Positions 11,161 through 21,996 of a stretch of 64,000 nt of DNA are shown piece by piece. Source of the DNA: Ceratothoa steindachneri (lineage: Eukaryota > Arthropoda > Malacostraca > Isopoda > Cymothoidae); assembly GCA_963969495.1 (NCBI GenBank), contig OZ018328.1, forward strand, positions 4,145,886 through 4,209,885, read 5' to 3'. The translations under genes and the position numbers were made by a program. Below the pieces are notes generated by a model that was not told the origin of the DNA, made no database searches, and was given only the letters and a program-made list of their open reading frames with translations. Positions within the stretch are counted from its first letter, which is position 1. Each line of letters begins with the position of its first letter.

Positions 11161-11164
11161 AACC

Positions 11165-12353
11165 TTTTTGACGGACCCTTTTAATTTTTCGATGTAGCCA
11201 GTGTCTCAGCCTTCAACCTTATTTTTTATTATTAGCCATAAATTTTCTATGAGATTGAGATCTGGGCTATTAGCAGTCTAATCCAAAATATTAATTTTAT
11301 TTTGAGTAAGCCATTTTGTCACAATTTTAGCCTTGTGACAAGGTGCCCCATCATGCATGCATAAATGCTTCTTTCTCATAGATTGTCATTACCACTGGGT
11401 TTCTCCTGTAATATTGCTAAATACTGTGCACCATTCATAGTTGTGTCCTTAGGAAGGAAATATATGCTTCCTCTCATTTGGAAACTGAAACAACACCAAA
11501 TCATCATACTTGGAGGGTGTTTCATTGTCTTTTGGATGTATTTAAGGTCCATTCTATTTGAGCCAATGGACTGATGAACCTTTTTACTCCAGCTATGAAT
11601 GTTAAAAATGTTGACTCATTGCTGAATAAAACTTTTTTCCACTCCTTAACAGTCCAATTAATGTACTTTTTACAAAATGCTACATGTTTGTTGCACATTT
11701 TTTCATTAATGAATGTTTTTTTTGGCTGCATGGCAAGATGGTAATCTGAGTTCTTTTTGTAGCCGCTCCTAGATAGTTTGTTCAGAAACATCAGATAATA
11801 AATTTTTCATATTAAATTTTAGTTCTTTCGTAGTAATTGTTGGATTATTTACTACTAAACTTTTCATAAGTATGTCTGTTTGCAAATTTGGTTTTCTCCA
11901 TCTGCCAGATAATTTTTTAGGTGCTGGCATAGATAGGCTAACATTGTTTTTAGCATGTGAAACCCATAAATTAACTACTTTGGGCTATCTAATTCATTAG
12001 CTGAGATTTCATACATTAATAAAGAGCAACAATAGCACCTTGACAATCACTCTTGAGTTTTGTCTTAGCACACATTGGAAATAAATTTTATTTAGACCAC
12101 TTTCTATAAAAAAAATGACAAAATAATATTGAATGGCAAAAAACATGAAATTGGACAAATTTGAGGCACATCCACACGCAACAAACACTACCACATTACT
12201 AATTTAAGTTTGCATTGGAAAGCTGTCATATCAGAGCATTATATGAAAGCTACCAGATGTTGCTAGAACAAATAGAAAGTAAATTATGCATTTGTGAATA
12301 TCATTGAAAAAATAAAAATTTTGAGGGTGATCAGATATTTTTCGCAGGCACTG
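11165..12353 (-). pseudogene. Tc1-like transposon, degenerate, 3' end lost
   Basis: The right end (minus-strand 5' terminus) carries a terminal motif CAGTGCCTGCGAAAAATAT followed by TA at 12354-12355, as in Tc1 elements. The minus-strand protein has KLSGRWRKPNLQTDILMKSL, TIQERLQKELRLPSCHAAKK-like N-terminal DNA-binding sequence, then WTVKEWKKVLFSNEST (first catalytic Asp changed to Asn), HDGAPCHKAK (second Asp) and NSPDLNLIENLW (Glu). Several stops are present. This is a DD34E transposase. The other terminus is cut off by the LINE-A fragment. Confidence 0.85.
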
Positions 12354-12750
12354 TAGACAAATTCCTATACAAAAATACTCAAGCAAAGACCAAGCTCACA
12401 TATTTACTCGCCAAAACTTTATTATCTATTAAATATCTCAAAAACTCAAACTGAAGCCCCAGAGAATATGTACATTAAGGTGTCCTAGGAATGTATTAGT
12501 AGTACATCAAATTAATGATATCAAGTCCAGCACATTCTGCTCTGGTTCCTTGTCAAATGAAAGTGATTCCACCAAATTTTCATGAAAGTTGGGCAATATT
12601 TAATGGTTGTGCAAAACGAACGTTTTGATAGCTCTTCTAAGATTCAACCAGAATTTCCATCAATATATCAACAATTACATCACAATACAATGATTTATTA
12701 TCAATGATGTAACCAATACATGGCTTCTGATTTCCCATGGAAAACAAAGA
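12354..12750. other. No gene seen
   Basis: Unassigned sequence between a Tc1 element and the transposase-like pseudogene. No coding signature or repeat match inside the window was recognised. Confidence 0.4.
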
Positions 12751-12755
12751 GCTTC

Positions 12756-14246
12756 CTACTCCAACACCTTCTTTAGTCCCGCCTTCATTTTTTTTTGGGG
12801 GGGGGACAACTTTTGTATGAAGGCAAACAAGCTCAAGAGGAAATGGGTTTGCCGGTCTTCCTTTGTCCGGTTGTTGAAGAAGAGTTGGATGAGGGCTATT
12901 CCTCTTTCTGTGAGGTCGCTTGTGACCTCCAAGATACCAGCCTGCTTCTTCATGCACTTGAAACATGAATCCGTGTTCCATGTTTCATGACTCAGCTCAA
13001 GGAAGTTTGGTTGCTGGCCTCCTAGGAGATTTTTGAAGAGCTGCATCAATCGCACTGAGCAGAAGGCGGAAAGCATCCTGTTGAGATTGATTGGTTTCTT
13101 CGACTCAGGTCGCCGTGGATTCTTGATCTTCAAAGGATGCTTCATCCCCTCTACCATCTCCCCCTTCTGCTCTGCGCTGATGCAGTCATTGAAGATGGCA
13201 GGTCTGATTAGGTCCTCAGAAAGGTACCAGAGATGGTGCCACATCACACGTTCCATGACTCACGCAACCCCATAATTGCAGATTGTCTTCATGTCAGTGA
13301 TGAAGTCCAAGTCATTCCTGGCTGCTTTGGGCAAAATCATTGCCTCATTCTAGTATTTCGCATAGACCATAGTCATAAAGAATGCAACTTGGCGGATCCT
13401 TGCCAACTCCCACCTGCTCATCTCCAGCTGGTCAGGGAACAGGGTATCTACTGCCCTTGAATTTATTTCTTGCCCTTGAAATCCTTGGAAAGTCCATGGC
13501 CATCCATCTGGCCATGTGATAAGCACCAGGTGCACAGAAGGATATAGGGACTCCTCCTCCGAGGTAAGCCATGCTGAGCAGGATGATCTCTTTGTAGTCC
13601 TCGCGTGGATGATTCCTACAGTCAAGCAGCCATTTCAAGTGACTTACCATCTCCTGGCGGTGAGTTTCTTCATCGAATGAGACAGCGGTTGGTGTCAGGG
13701 GCTGTGGTCAGCTCTGGTCAATGAAAGGCCAACAATTCTAGAGCTTCTTGAAAAGGGACCAGATGATGGATCCATGTAAGCTTTGAAGACATCCTTCAGA
13801 ACAACTTCCAGGATGTGTTGGCAGCATGCCAACCACACCAGGGCCTTCTCCAGTGCACATTCAATCCTGATACACACTTCTTGAACCATCTCAATGTTGG
13901 CCACTGTCGTGTTGAATGCTATTCCAATCATGTTGCCCTCCAAGCTGCTTTCCCACTCCAGCTTCAAGACGGTTTCTGCAACAGCTTGTCTTGTACTGTC
14001 TGCAGACACAGGAACACCCAGAAGTTCCTCCGTATCCTCCCCAGACACCAAGATGGCCACCTCCTCCAATGACCTTCTGTCTGCTAGACTGGGTAATAAC
14101 TTGCCATCCCAATGCAGGACCAAATGGATATTAGGCTTGAAGGAGAGAGACATAGCAATCTCTTTGCGGTTCTTGACTGGCCCGGTGGATTGATGAATGC
14201 GACAGTGATATGTTTGTTCTGACTTTTTTTGAAGTAATGCATTCAC
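12756..14246 (-). pseudogene. Transposase-like protein, hAT-like by motif, frameshifted
   Basis: Three or more minus-strand frames in order (14246-13695, 13650-13350, 13256-12756) form one protein-like series. The first has NIHLVLHWDGKLLPSLADR, LVSGEDTEELLGVP, GIAFNTTVANIEMV and LVWLACCQHILEVVLKDVFK. The second has HPREDYKEIILLSMAYLGGG and PGAYHMARWMA. The third has HLWYLSEDLIRPAIFND and VTSDLTERGIALIQLFFNNR. I recognise this order from a repeated arthropod protein family of uncertain name. The D...D...CxxH pattern (DGK, F-N/D-TT, C-x-x-H) and the ERG near the end are like hAT transposases, but I am not certain. Frameshifts show it is dead. Confidence 0.5.
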
Positions 14247-14394
14247 CCTTACACAACCTCACTCTCTGATGCCAATTAGAAAACTAAATGAAATGTGGGA
14301 CCAGTAAGAGACCAGAGAAGAAGCTGAAAATTTTTCTGCTTGAATTTGTCATGAGAGAAATGAAGGGCAACATGTGCTGGAGTGTATCCGATTC

Positions 14395-14870
14395 ACTTCG
14401 GTTTCCTGGGACACCCTAATGCACATTTACCTGAAGCACACAAGAAATGCCACAATCTCAGCCATCACAGATATTTTCAACTCTGTTTTAACAATATCAT
14501 TCCTTCAATCTGGAAAACAGTATGCACCATGCCAATATTCAAACCAGGCAAACTGTTAACACAATCAAACACTCTCAAATCTCACTACTGTGCACATCAT
14601 CCAAAATCCTTTTAACACCTATACATAAAAGAATAGACCATGGCATACCACGATCACTAACACAACAAATGCATAAACAATCATTCAAAATCAACTCTCG
14701 TAACTAACCTCACCCAGGATATTCTAGAAGGCTTCAATATATTCCTCCTCTATCATGCACATTCCTCACAGCATTGAATATAAGCAAAGCCTTTGACACA
14801 CTACCTAAACTTAAGTGAAGCCTCCACAGTTTCCATGCCAAAATTATTATTATCACAATTCACATGAATC
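14395..14870 (+). pseudogene. Jockey-like LINE reverse transcriptase fragment
   Basis: Plus-strand frames encode FNNIIPSIWKTVCTMPIFKP (the region before the RT fingers), SLLCTSSKILL, and further on AKPLTHYL, a decayed form of the motif A region (SKAFDTV). This resembles a Jockey-type LINE common in arthropods and differs from LINE-A, B and C. Stops and deletions are frequent. The C-terminal region at 25605-26340 may come from the same family. Confidence 0.55.
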
Positions 14871-14980
14871 ATCAAAGTTACAGAGAAACTAAATGCCTTG
14901 AAAGCACTAGCAAATATTGTAGTGGTTGGTCCTGGTAACCACCTAACACCAATATCTGCCCACTCACTTTGGCAGATGTC

Positions 14981-15259
14981 TGGGAATGAATTATGCTCAT
15001 TAAGGAAGGTTCTGCTCTATTTAGATATCAGTCATGCTTGATTTTTTATTTTTTTTTAGGAGGGATTACACACATATATTGTACCTGTATTTATACTCTT
15101 GTAATTTTTGTTGTAAATATATATATTTTATTTACAACAAAAATTACATGAATATAAGTACAGGTACAATGTGCGCGTAATCTCTCATAAAAAAAAATTC
15201 AAGCAAGACTGATATATGGGACACCTTGCTTAATGAGCATAATTCATTCCTGAATTCTA
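14981..15259. repeat. Long near-perfect inverted repeat (foldback/MITE-like)
   Basis: The left arm, starting GGAATGAATTATGCTCATTA, is the reverse complement of the right arm ending TAATGAGCATAATTCATTCC. Pairing continues inward through ATATCAGTC.TGCTTGA, GGAG.GATTAC, TTGTACCTGTA.TTATA and GTAATTTTTGTTGTAAAT to a centre near 15120. Each arm is ~138 bp with a few mismatches and there is almost no loop. It has no coding capacity. It could be a foldback element or a MITE. Confidence 0.85.
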
Positions 15260-15382
15260 CTCATTAAGCTAAACAATTTTTCACATATGAATCAATGTAA
15301 AATACAATAATACATCCCATACCTAAAACAAAAAAAAAACCCAAATAATTTGTAATAATATCTAGAATCATTTTTTATATTA

Positions 15383-16785
15383 CAGTGGGTGGAAAGGAAA
15401 TGTTAACCTCTTAAATGCAATGGAAATGTTGACTCAAATTTCGCGGTTAACTTTTTTACCGCGTTACCGCCATATAGGTAGTGGGAAGAGCTTGACATGA
15501 CGCATGTACCTGCAGCCGGGGCTCCCTCGCAACTTTCTGCCAGGCTCAGTTTAAGTGTGCTCGCAGAGCTCAGACACTGTACATCTGTGTTACGCTGCCC
15601 GACAGACGACATCTTTTTCACCTTTCTGCTGACTTTGACGCCCTACAGGACACCACCATACCATCTCAATGGTGTGTAGCAAGCTGACAATGGAGGAAAA
15701 GACCCGTGCCCTAACCCTTATGGAGCAGGAAGTGCTAGTAAAGCGTATAGCTGCTGATCTGAATGTGAGCCGTGTGTCACTCTTTAAGCTCAAAAAAGCA
15801 GCCACCACACTCCCTCCCGGCACCGGACCACCTCGCAAACCTGGCTCTGGGGGCAAGAAGAAGACAACTGCTTGGACTGACAAGGTTTTGCTACGTGAGG
15901 TGAAGCAGGACCCTTTGATAACAGTGGCCGAATTGAAGGGGAAACATCCTGGCTTGCTCCACAACGGCGCTATTCGTACGATCCAGCACTGGCTACAAAA
16001 AAGACCTGGGTTTGCCATGCCGCCAAGAAACCACTGCTGACAGAGGGTATGAAGAAAAAACGCCTAACTTTCAAGAAGAAATATCAAGATTGGACACCAG
16101 AGCAGTGGAAGAAAGTCATGTGGAGTGACGAGAGCAGTTTTCAACTCATCAGGGGTGGCTCAAAAGTGGTGCGGCGGCCCAGCGATGTGAGCAGATATCA
16201 CCACCGCTACACCGTGAAGCACCCCGATGGCTTCATGGTTTGGGGATGCTTCAGTAGGGAGAAGGGCAGGGGTGATCTCTATTTACTCCCCAAGAACGTC
16301 ACCATGAAGGGAAAGAATTACATTGAGGTTTTAGAGGAACATCTGCTCCATTTCTACGCACTCCATGGCTGCGACTTTTTTATGCATTATGGCGCCCTTG
16401 CACACAAGGCATGAGCTGTCAAAGACTTCCTTAATGAGCAGAACATCAAAGTTTTGGACTGGCCAGGCAACTCACCCGACTTAAACCCCATAGAGAATGC
16501 CTGGAACCAAATGAAAAATGAAGTTGGTAAGTCCCGGCCCGCCTCGATCCCCGCCCTGAAGGAGACACTTAAGCTGTGGGTGGCAATGGACGGCTCCTAC
16601 TTCGAGAATCTTGCAACATCCATGCCCAAGAGGATCCAGGAGGTGTTGAAGACCCGTGGGAACATGACAAAGTACTAAATGTAAAGAAATATAAGTAAAA
16701 GGACCCAATAAAACAAACTTGAAATGTACTTTTGTGCTTAATTATCCAAAAATTCTTAATGTTAACCTTTCCTTTGCGCCCACTG
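15383..16785 (+). mobile_element. Tc1-like DNA transposon with both termini
   Basis: Both ends are visible. The left starts CAGTGGGTGGAAAGGAAATG and the right end, reverse complemented, starts CAGTGGGCGCAAAGGAAAGG, followed in both cases by TTAAC. Each is flanked by TA (15381-15382 and 16786-16787), the standard target duplication. Total length is 1403 bp, usual for Tc1 elements. The single gene inside is broken. Confidence 0.9.
15669..16678 (+). pseudogene. Tc1 transposase (DD34E), frameshifted
   Basis: The N-terminal frame (15669-16040) has a helix-turn-helix region: MEEKTRALTLMEQEVLVKRI, IAADLNVSRVSLFKLKKA, then AIRTIQHWLQKR. A frameshift near 16020-16049 moves to KKYQDWTPEQWKKVMWSDES (catalytic Asp) and HPDGFMVWGCFSREKG. 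The second Asp is changed to Tyr (MHYGALAHKA in place of HDGAPAHKA). A TGA stop follows at 16412. The same frame continues to NSPDLNPIENAW (catalytic Glu) 34 residues after the second Asp position, so it was DD34E. It ends RGNMTKY. Two independent lesions plus a lost catalytic residue make it inactive. Confidence 0.9.
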
Positions 16786-16846
16786 TATATTACAACAATG
16801 AAAAATGGAAATGAGAATAATCTTTTCTAGGGGTATTTTTTCCATA

Positions 16847-17765
16847 CGAGGGGCGGTCAACAAGTTTTGCAATTTGGATATAAGGAAATGAGATATGAGG
16901 AAAAGTGTTTTTTTTATTATTTTTCAATATAACTACCCTCGACTTCAATGCACTTACGCCAATTGTCCCTGGGGCTTTGAATTCCCGACTCCTGTTCAAT
17001 CCACCCCTGGACGGCGAGTTGGACATCTTCATCGTCCCTAAACCAGTGTCCACGCAGTGCAGCCTTGAGCTGGTGGAATAAAAAGTAGTCGCTAGGGGCC
17101 AGATCTGGACTGTAGGGGGGATGGTTGAGCTCCTCGAATCTGTACTCGCGCAGGGCAGCTTGTGCAACTCTGGCCTTATGAACTTTGATGACGTTGAAGT
17201 CGATCATAGGGCGTGAGGTTTCTAGGTCCCCAACGGGCATAGACCTTGGTCATGGCCAAATTGTCATGGATGATGTTGATAACACTTCCATGTGATATTA
17301 CAAGTTCTCGCTCGATTTCTTCGACCTTCACCCATTGATTTTTGAGGATCATCCTCTCCATATGGGCCACATTGTCCTCGTTGGTCATGTCTGACAGGCA
17401 TCCTGGATGGGGGTCATCTTCAAGGGACACTCAACTATGGTGGAACTCCCTATTCCAGTGAGCAATGGTTGCATAGGAAGGGGCAGTGGCAGTGTACACT
17501 GCAACCATGTGTTCATGGATCTCTTTTTGCATTCTTGCCTTCCTTGGTCAAAAATTTGATCACTGTGCAGTCATCAAGCTTCTCCATTGTTGAAAACATT
17601 GTGACTGACGATTTGTGATCAGCTACTGCTTCTTAAATAGACGAGGCAGGAGCATGCAGCTGCAGGTCCAGACTTGTCATAACTTGTCCTAACACCCCCA
17701 CAAACAGCCATCCCCCTTCCTCTGTTTTGCCCTACTGATTTGCAAAACTTATTGACCTCTCCTTG
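16847..17765 (-). pseudogene. mariner transposon, internally deleted
   Basis: Inverted termini are visible: the left end CGAGGGGCGGTCAACAAGTT and the reverse complement of the right end CAAGGAGAGGTCAATAAGTT, each next to TA. On the minus strand the transposase keeps VKVEEIERELVISHGSVINI (HTH) and ARWGPRNLTPYDRLQR, then jumps by deletion to KARVAQAALREYRFEELNHP and YSPDLAPSDYFLF, which carries the third catalytic Asp of DD34D mariners. The central catalytic region is missing, leaving a ~0.9 kb element instead of ~1.3 kb. Confidence 0.9.
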
Positions 17766-17800
17766 TAAATCATGAATATAACATCCGTCTCTTTCTGCAA

Positions 17801-17838
17801 CTACTACCCTAATAGGTAGTCACCAGATGGGCTTAAAA
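17801..17838 (+). repeat. Tip of a LINE-A 3' end
   Basis: Only the AGGTAGTCACCAGATGGGCT segment followed by an A-run is left. This is the second arm of the LINE-A 3' stem-loop and its tail (compare 38575-38600). Confidence 0.5.
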
Positions 17839-18218
17839 AAAACAAACTGCGATCCCCTCCAATTTCTCTCAAATTACCATCTTACTTACGTTAAATACCC
17901 TGATGGTTCCATAAGGATTGAATGCAAACAGGATTGGATTGAAACTAACAACTCTAAAAGTTATTAACCGATTTTGATATAATTTTAATGGGGTGTTCCT
18001 AAGTTATTTGCAAACCCAACCTATGAAATTTATGAAAATATACTCAATATTTATTTAGTTCTATGGGTCCAAATCCGTGGTAACTCTTACATAACGCTTG
18101 ATAATTTTGTAACTTACTATAATTGCTTCCTATTTTTACTTTTTTATTTAATATTTGTTGCTGTTACTATTTATATTATTTTTCATGTACTATAATGTTT
18201 TTTCTTAACAGTAGACAG
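17839..18218. other. AT-rich sequence, no gene seen
   Basis: No coding or repeat signature recognised before the degenerate protein family that starts near 18219. Confidence 0.4.
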
Positions 18219-19760
18219 AGCTAAAATGGCTAGAGAATGCAAAGATTCCCCACACAGTTTCTGGTATATATGTGGATCAGTTACATTAAGATAATGGAAG
18301 AAAGAGTTGACTAAACATGTGAAGAAACTTTATGAGCTGTACTTTGGATGTAAAGTGGGTGACTAGGACAAGTGCTGGGTACTTCACATATGTTGTGTCA
18401 GGTCTACAAGTTCTCTTTCTGCCTAGGTGAATGGTAAAGGGTCTGGCCTAATGTTTGGCATACCAATGATCTGGAAGAAGCCAAAGGACCATTCAATGGA
18501 TTACTACTTCAGCTTAACAGATATTAAATGTGGATATTCAATGTGGTTTCTTTCCTAGTCTTTAATATATTTTCAAGAGATTATCAATTAAAAAAAGATC
18601 AAAATACATTCTATGTTGTACTTACACTATTTCTGCAAGTGATCACAGCCAGTAATATCCATTTTTAGTCTGATTTTATTATATTGCGCTGCAGGTTGCA
18701 AGAGAAAAAGCAAGAAATTTATCATTTATCCAGATCATTAGTCTGCTATTCGCCCAGTTTGACATTCAAGTACTATTCCTATACCACAGCTGCCATCTGA
18801 ACTACCAAGCGATGATACGACCAACTCAGACGATTCAGAATCTCAAGATACACCATATGTGGAACAGCTTGAATCTGACATGAAACCACACCTCATTACC
18901 TAACCGGAACTCATTGATCTAGTTTGTGGCCTCATGTCTGCAACAATGGAACCTGTGGATGAACATGCTCAAATTACAGTATTTTGGAAGCGTTCCGCAG
19001 ATCTACAGCAATTCTTCACTTTTGAAAACAACTTGAATTATTCAATGGCTATTCAATGCCCTTGAGCTGACCTATGTGAACCAAATGAGTTGAGGTTATT
19101 TATAGATGCATTCCTTTGCAGCATAAAAGTAGTTCTGTTGCACATTGGGAACACCATGCCTTGAGTTCCAGTTGCTCACTCAGTCATTTTAAGAGAGACA
19201 TATGAGAACCTTGCTTTTATTTTAGACCGCATAGGTTACAAGGAGCATGATTGACTAATTTGTGCGGACTTGAAAGTGCTAGCCCTACTTAATGGGCTAC
19301 AAACTGGATACACCAAATTTATGTGCTTCCTTTGTAAGTGTGACAGTAAGGCCAGATCAGGACATTATGTACACTCAGAATGGTCACCTCAGGAAACTAT
19401 GATGCCTGGATGCTATAATGTAATTCATTTGATACTAGTTAAGAAGGAGAAAATCATTTTGCCACCGCTGCATATAAAACTAGACCTAATGAAGCAATTT
19501 ACCAAAGCACTGCAACATAACAAACCATGTTTCCAGTACCTCAAAATGATCTACCCTAAAATAAGTGATTCCAAGATTGAAGAAGGTATATTCTTAGGCT
19601 CTCAGATTTGTTAACTGATAGCTGATGAGGACTTTGAGGTGACAATGGATGAAACTGAGCTAACAGCCTGGCATGCACTCAAAGATGTATGCAAAGGAGT
19701 TCTGGAAAAGCACCAAGGGGCCCAGCGATAGTGCATAGTGGAGAGCCTAATCAAATGCTA
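18219..19760 (+). pseudogene. Decayed copy of an uncharacterised repeated protein family
   Basis: Plus-strand frames broken by several stops read SFWYICGSV, LYELYFGCKVGD, CCVRSTSS, MIWKKPKDHSMDYYFSLTDI, then a proline-rich stretch, FWKRSADLQQFFTFENNLNY, LRLFIDAFLCSIKVVLLHIG, TYENLAFILDRIGYKEHD, and the best preserved part 19270-19614 (KVLALLNGLQTGYTKFMCFL, CKCDSKARSGHY, LPPLHIKLDLMKQFTKAL). I recognise this order from a multi-copy arthropod protein of unknown role. The N-terminal Cys pairs suggest a zinc-binding site. A 140-bp interruption at about 18548-18692 could be an old intron. Its multi-copy nature suggests transposon association, but I saw no termini. Confidence 0.5.
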
Positions 19761-19774
19761 CCAAGATCTTGGAT

Positions 19775-20785
19775 GCAATATGTCACTTAAGATACACTTT
19801 CTTTATTCTCATATGTCCTTTTCCCAGAGAATGCAGGAGATGTGAGTGATGAACATGGGGAGAGTTTCCATCAAAATATAGCCCAAAATAAATATACTGT
19901 TGCAACTTACAAAAAAAGAAGGTAGCTCCTGGTGTGGGGAGATGGAGGATTATTGGGGTGGAGGAGAATTTCCACCAAAGGAGATTCCTCTTCACTCACT
20001 GCTATGTCTTGACTGACTGACTAGCTTTAAATCTTTTTAGAAGATGGGCAGGAGCATTGTCCTTGACAAACAAGACATGGAGTGGCAGATTCATCTCAAG
20101 CAAATATTTTTTCACAGAAGGACCAAACACCTCATTGATCCAATCAGTAAAAAGATCACGTGTCACCCAAGCCTTGCTGTTGAACCTCCACATCACACTT
20201 AGCCTGCTCTTCTTGAAGGCTTGTAGATTTTCTGAATGATAAGTGAACAGCAGTTTCACTTTCAAATCGCCCCTTGCATTGGTACAAAGCAGCAGTGTGA
20301 GACAGTATTTCATTGGCTTGTGGCCAGGCAATGCCTTCTCCACTGTTATATAAGTTCACTTTAGCATCTTCCAGAAGGGACCCATGTCATCGCAATTAAA
20401 AACATGGGGCAGGTAAACCTTGTAATCCACAAGCTTCTTAGTCACCAATAAAGTTATCTGCTACCTTCATTTCGGAACTTGCTGCTTTGGCGTGCCTTGC
20501 AATGCTGTGGATGTTGGTTCTTCTTTTAAACTTCTCAAACCACCTACAGGTTGCCCTGAAAGCTTCTTCGTCCATTGATGCCCCTGGCATTTACTTAACA
20601 AGGTCAGTGAAAATCACTTTTGCTTTCTCACAAATGATGCTCTTGTTAATAGTGTTGCCTTGCATTTGCTTCTTGTTGATCATATATGACAAGCGACCTT
20701 TCAACATCATCAAGAATATCTGGCTGTTGCATAGATATTCTTGTCATTCCCTTTGAAGCATCTATCTCCTTAGTCTTGGTTTTCT
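19775..20785 (-). pseudogene. Tigger/pogo-type transposase, degenerate
   Basis: Minus strand, read from ~20780. The CENP-B-like N-terminal portion is broken but keeps FKRRTNIHSIARHAKA-like sequence and SSEMKVADNFIGD. FNCDDMGPFWKMLK follows (first Asp region). The best frame, 20343-20002, has KALPGHKPMKYCLTLLLCTN, LLFTYHSENLQAFKKSRLSV, MWRFNSKAWVTRDLFTDWIN, and VKDNAPAH (second catalytic Asp). These are signatures of the DDE_1 domain of Tigger/pogo elements and jerky-related proteins. The C-terminus is lost in stops. Confidence 0.85.
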
Positions 20786-20787
20786 TT

Positions 20788-21550
20788 TGCTGGATTCCTG
20801 GACAAATTATGGGGAATGAGAGTGCCAGAGTCTTTGAGGGCTGGGTGACCAGACCAGCATTTTGCTCTTCCTCACACTGACTAGGTAGGAATCAGGGCAA
20901 CCCTTCTAGGCTTCCTGGCAAAGAAGATGGGAGACTGATGAGGGGAACTTGAAGTTGCATGCCATTTTGCTGCAACTGCTACTCTGACCCACCCCTCCAA
21001 TTCTGCAACAATTTCAGGTGTCACTTTCTGTCATCTTTGAATCACTCTCAAAGGGATGCAACACTATTTGATAAAGCACTCCTGTACCTTACTGTGATGA
21101 GTGCATTATGCCCCAAACTATCCAGCACATTCTTGTTGAATTTCCAAGTCTGGCTGATCTTTGCAGATGTTACCTTGACCTGGATGAGGCAGGATGCTAC
21201 AGCTTGTCCCTTCTACTCAGGATGAGTAGGGCTGCTACAGCTTGTCCCTTCTACTCAGGATGGGTACGGTAGCTACAGCTTGTCCCTTCTACTCAGGATG
21301 AATTCCTGGACACAGACTTGTGGACTTTTTGACTTTTGGGAGGATTCTAGATTTGACTTCCTTTACTGTTGTGTCTCATGTTCCTCTATCAGGGATAGGT
21401 GGGTTTCCCCACTGTCGCCAAAGCGTGGTTCTTTCCTCTTGTTGCCTTTGTTCTTTTAATTATTTGTTGCATTTTTTGTTTGTTATTTGATTGTTTTTTT
21501 GTATGTTTTGGTTGTGTGAATTTTAAAGTAACCTAATACAAGGCTGAAAT
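20788..21550 (+). pseudogene. LINE-A RNase H to 3' UTR, degenerate
   Basis: Begins in the conserved FCWxPGxxGNE segment (TTTTGCTGGATTCCTGGAC) and follows 43575-44190: the DYMAG-region, the C-terminal CPKLSSTFLLNFQ segment corresponding to the CVVPQTVRHILVEC motif, and a 3' UTR with a mutated first stem (GTAACCTAATACAAGGCTG). All frames are interrupted. It contains a 38-bp tandem triplication (21196-21305). Confidence 0.75.
21196..21305. repeat. Three tandem 38-bp units inside LINE-A
   Basis: Units start at 21196, 21234 and 21272 with GCTACAGCTTGTCCCTTCTA and differ by a few bases. Other LINE-A copies have this sequence once (for example GCTACCGCCTGTCCCTTGTACT at 63558), so the triplication arose locally. 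Confidence 0.95.
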
Positions 21551-21996
21551 TTTTATTCAGGTAACATGGATTTGATTGCAGTTGTGAGATAGGTGGTGTT
21601 AAAAAGACCATTCTGTGCTAGGAGGTCAAAATAGTGCAAGTGTATCCAGTGTATACACCTTTTGGTGCCCTGACCTTTGTGTTAGTATGTCCAACATGAG
21701 TAGGTAGGGGGGGGAGGAGACTGGGATTGAGTTCCTTCTCATCCATTTTGGGAGGGTGTGATGGTTGGGGCTTCCTCTCTCCTTGGGAAAAAAATAAAAA
21801 ATGTGATATCGCAGGAACCTATTTGACCCAATCCAAAGATAGGGGACAGCATGATGGTCTCACCTCGACCTGGTAATGGAGATTCTGTTTGTGTCTGTAA
21901 TGTTACATTGGCAAAGGTTCTTTCCATTTCCTCTCTCTCTGGTATGGTGGTTGCTTGAATTTGGAAAGCCTTCTTCCTCCATTCCCATAATGATGT
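21551..21996. other. No gene recognised
   Basis: Mixed-composition sequence with a G-run near 21709. Nothing was recognised on either strand. It ends at the terminus of a Gypsy-2 LTR. Confidence 0.4.

Noticed and set aside
13695..14246. Intact host gene for the 183-residue minus-strand frame
   Set aside because: Downstream parts of the same protein continue in other frames, and key motif residues differ from the family pattern, so it is a broken member of a repeated family.
21196..21305. Possible CRISPR-like repeat array
   Set aside because: The units are contiguous tandem copies without spacers, inside a LINE relic in a eukaryotic genome.
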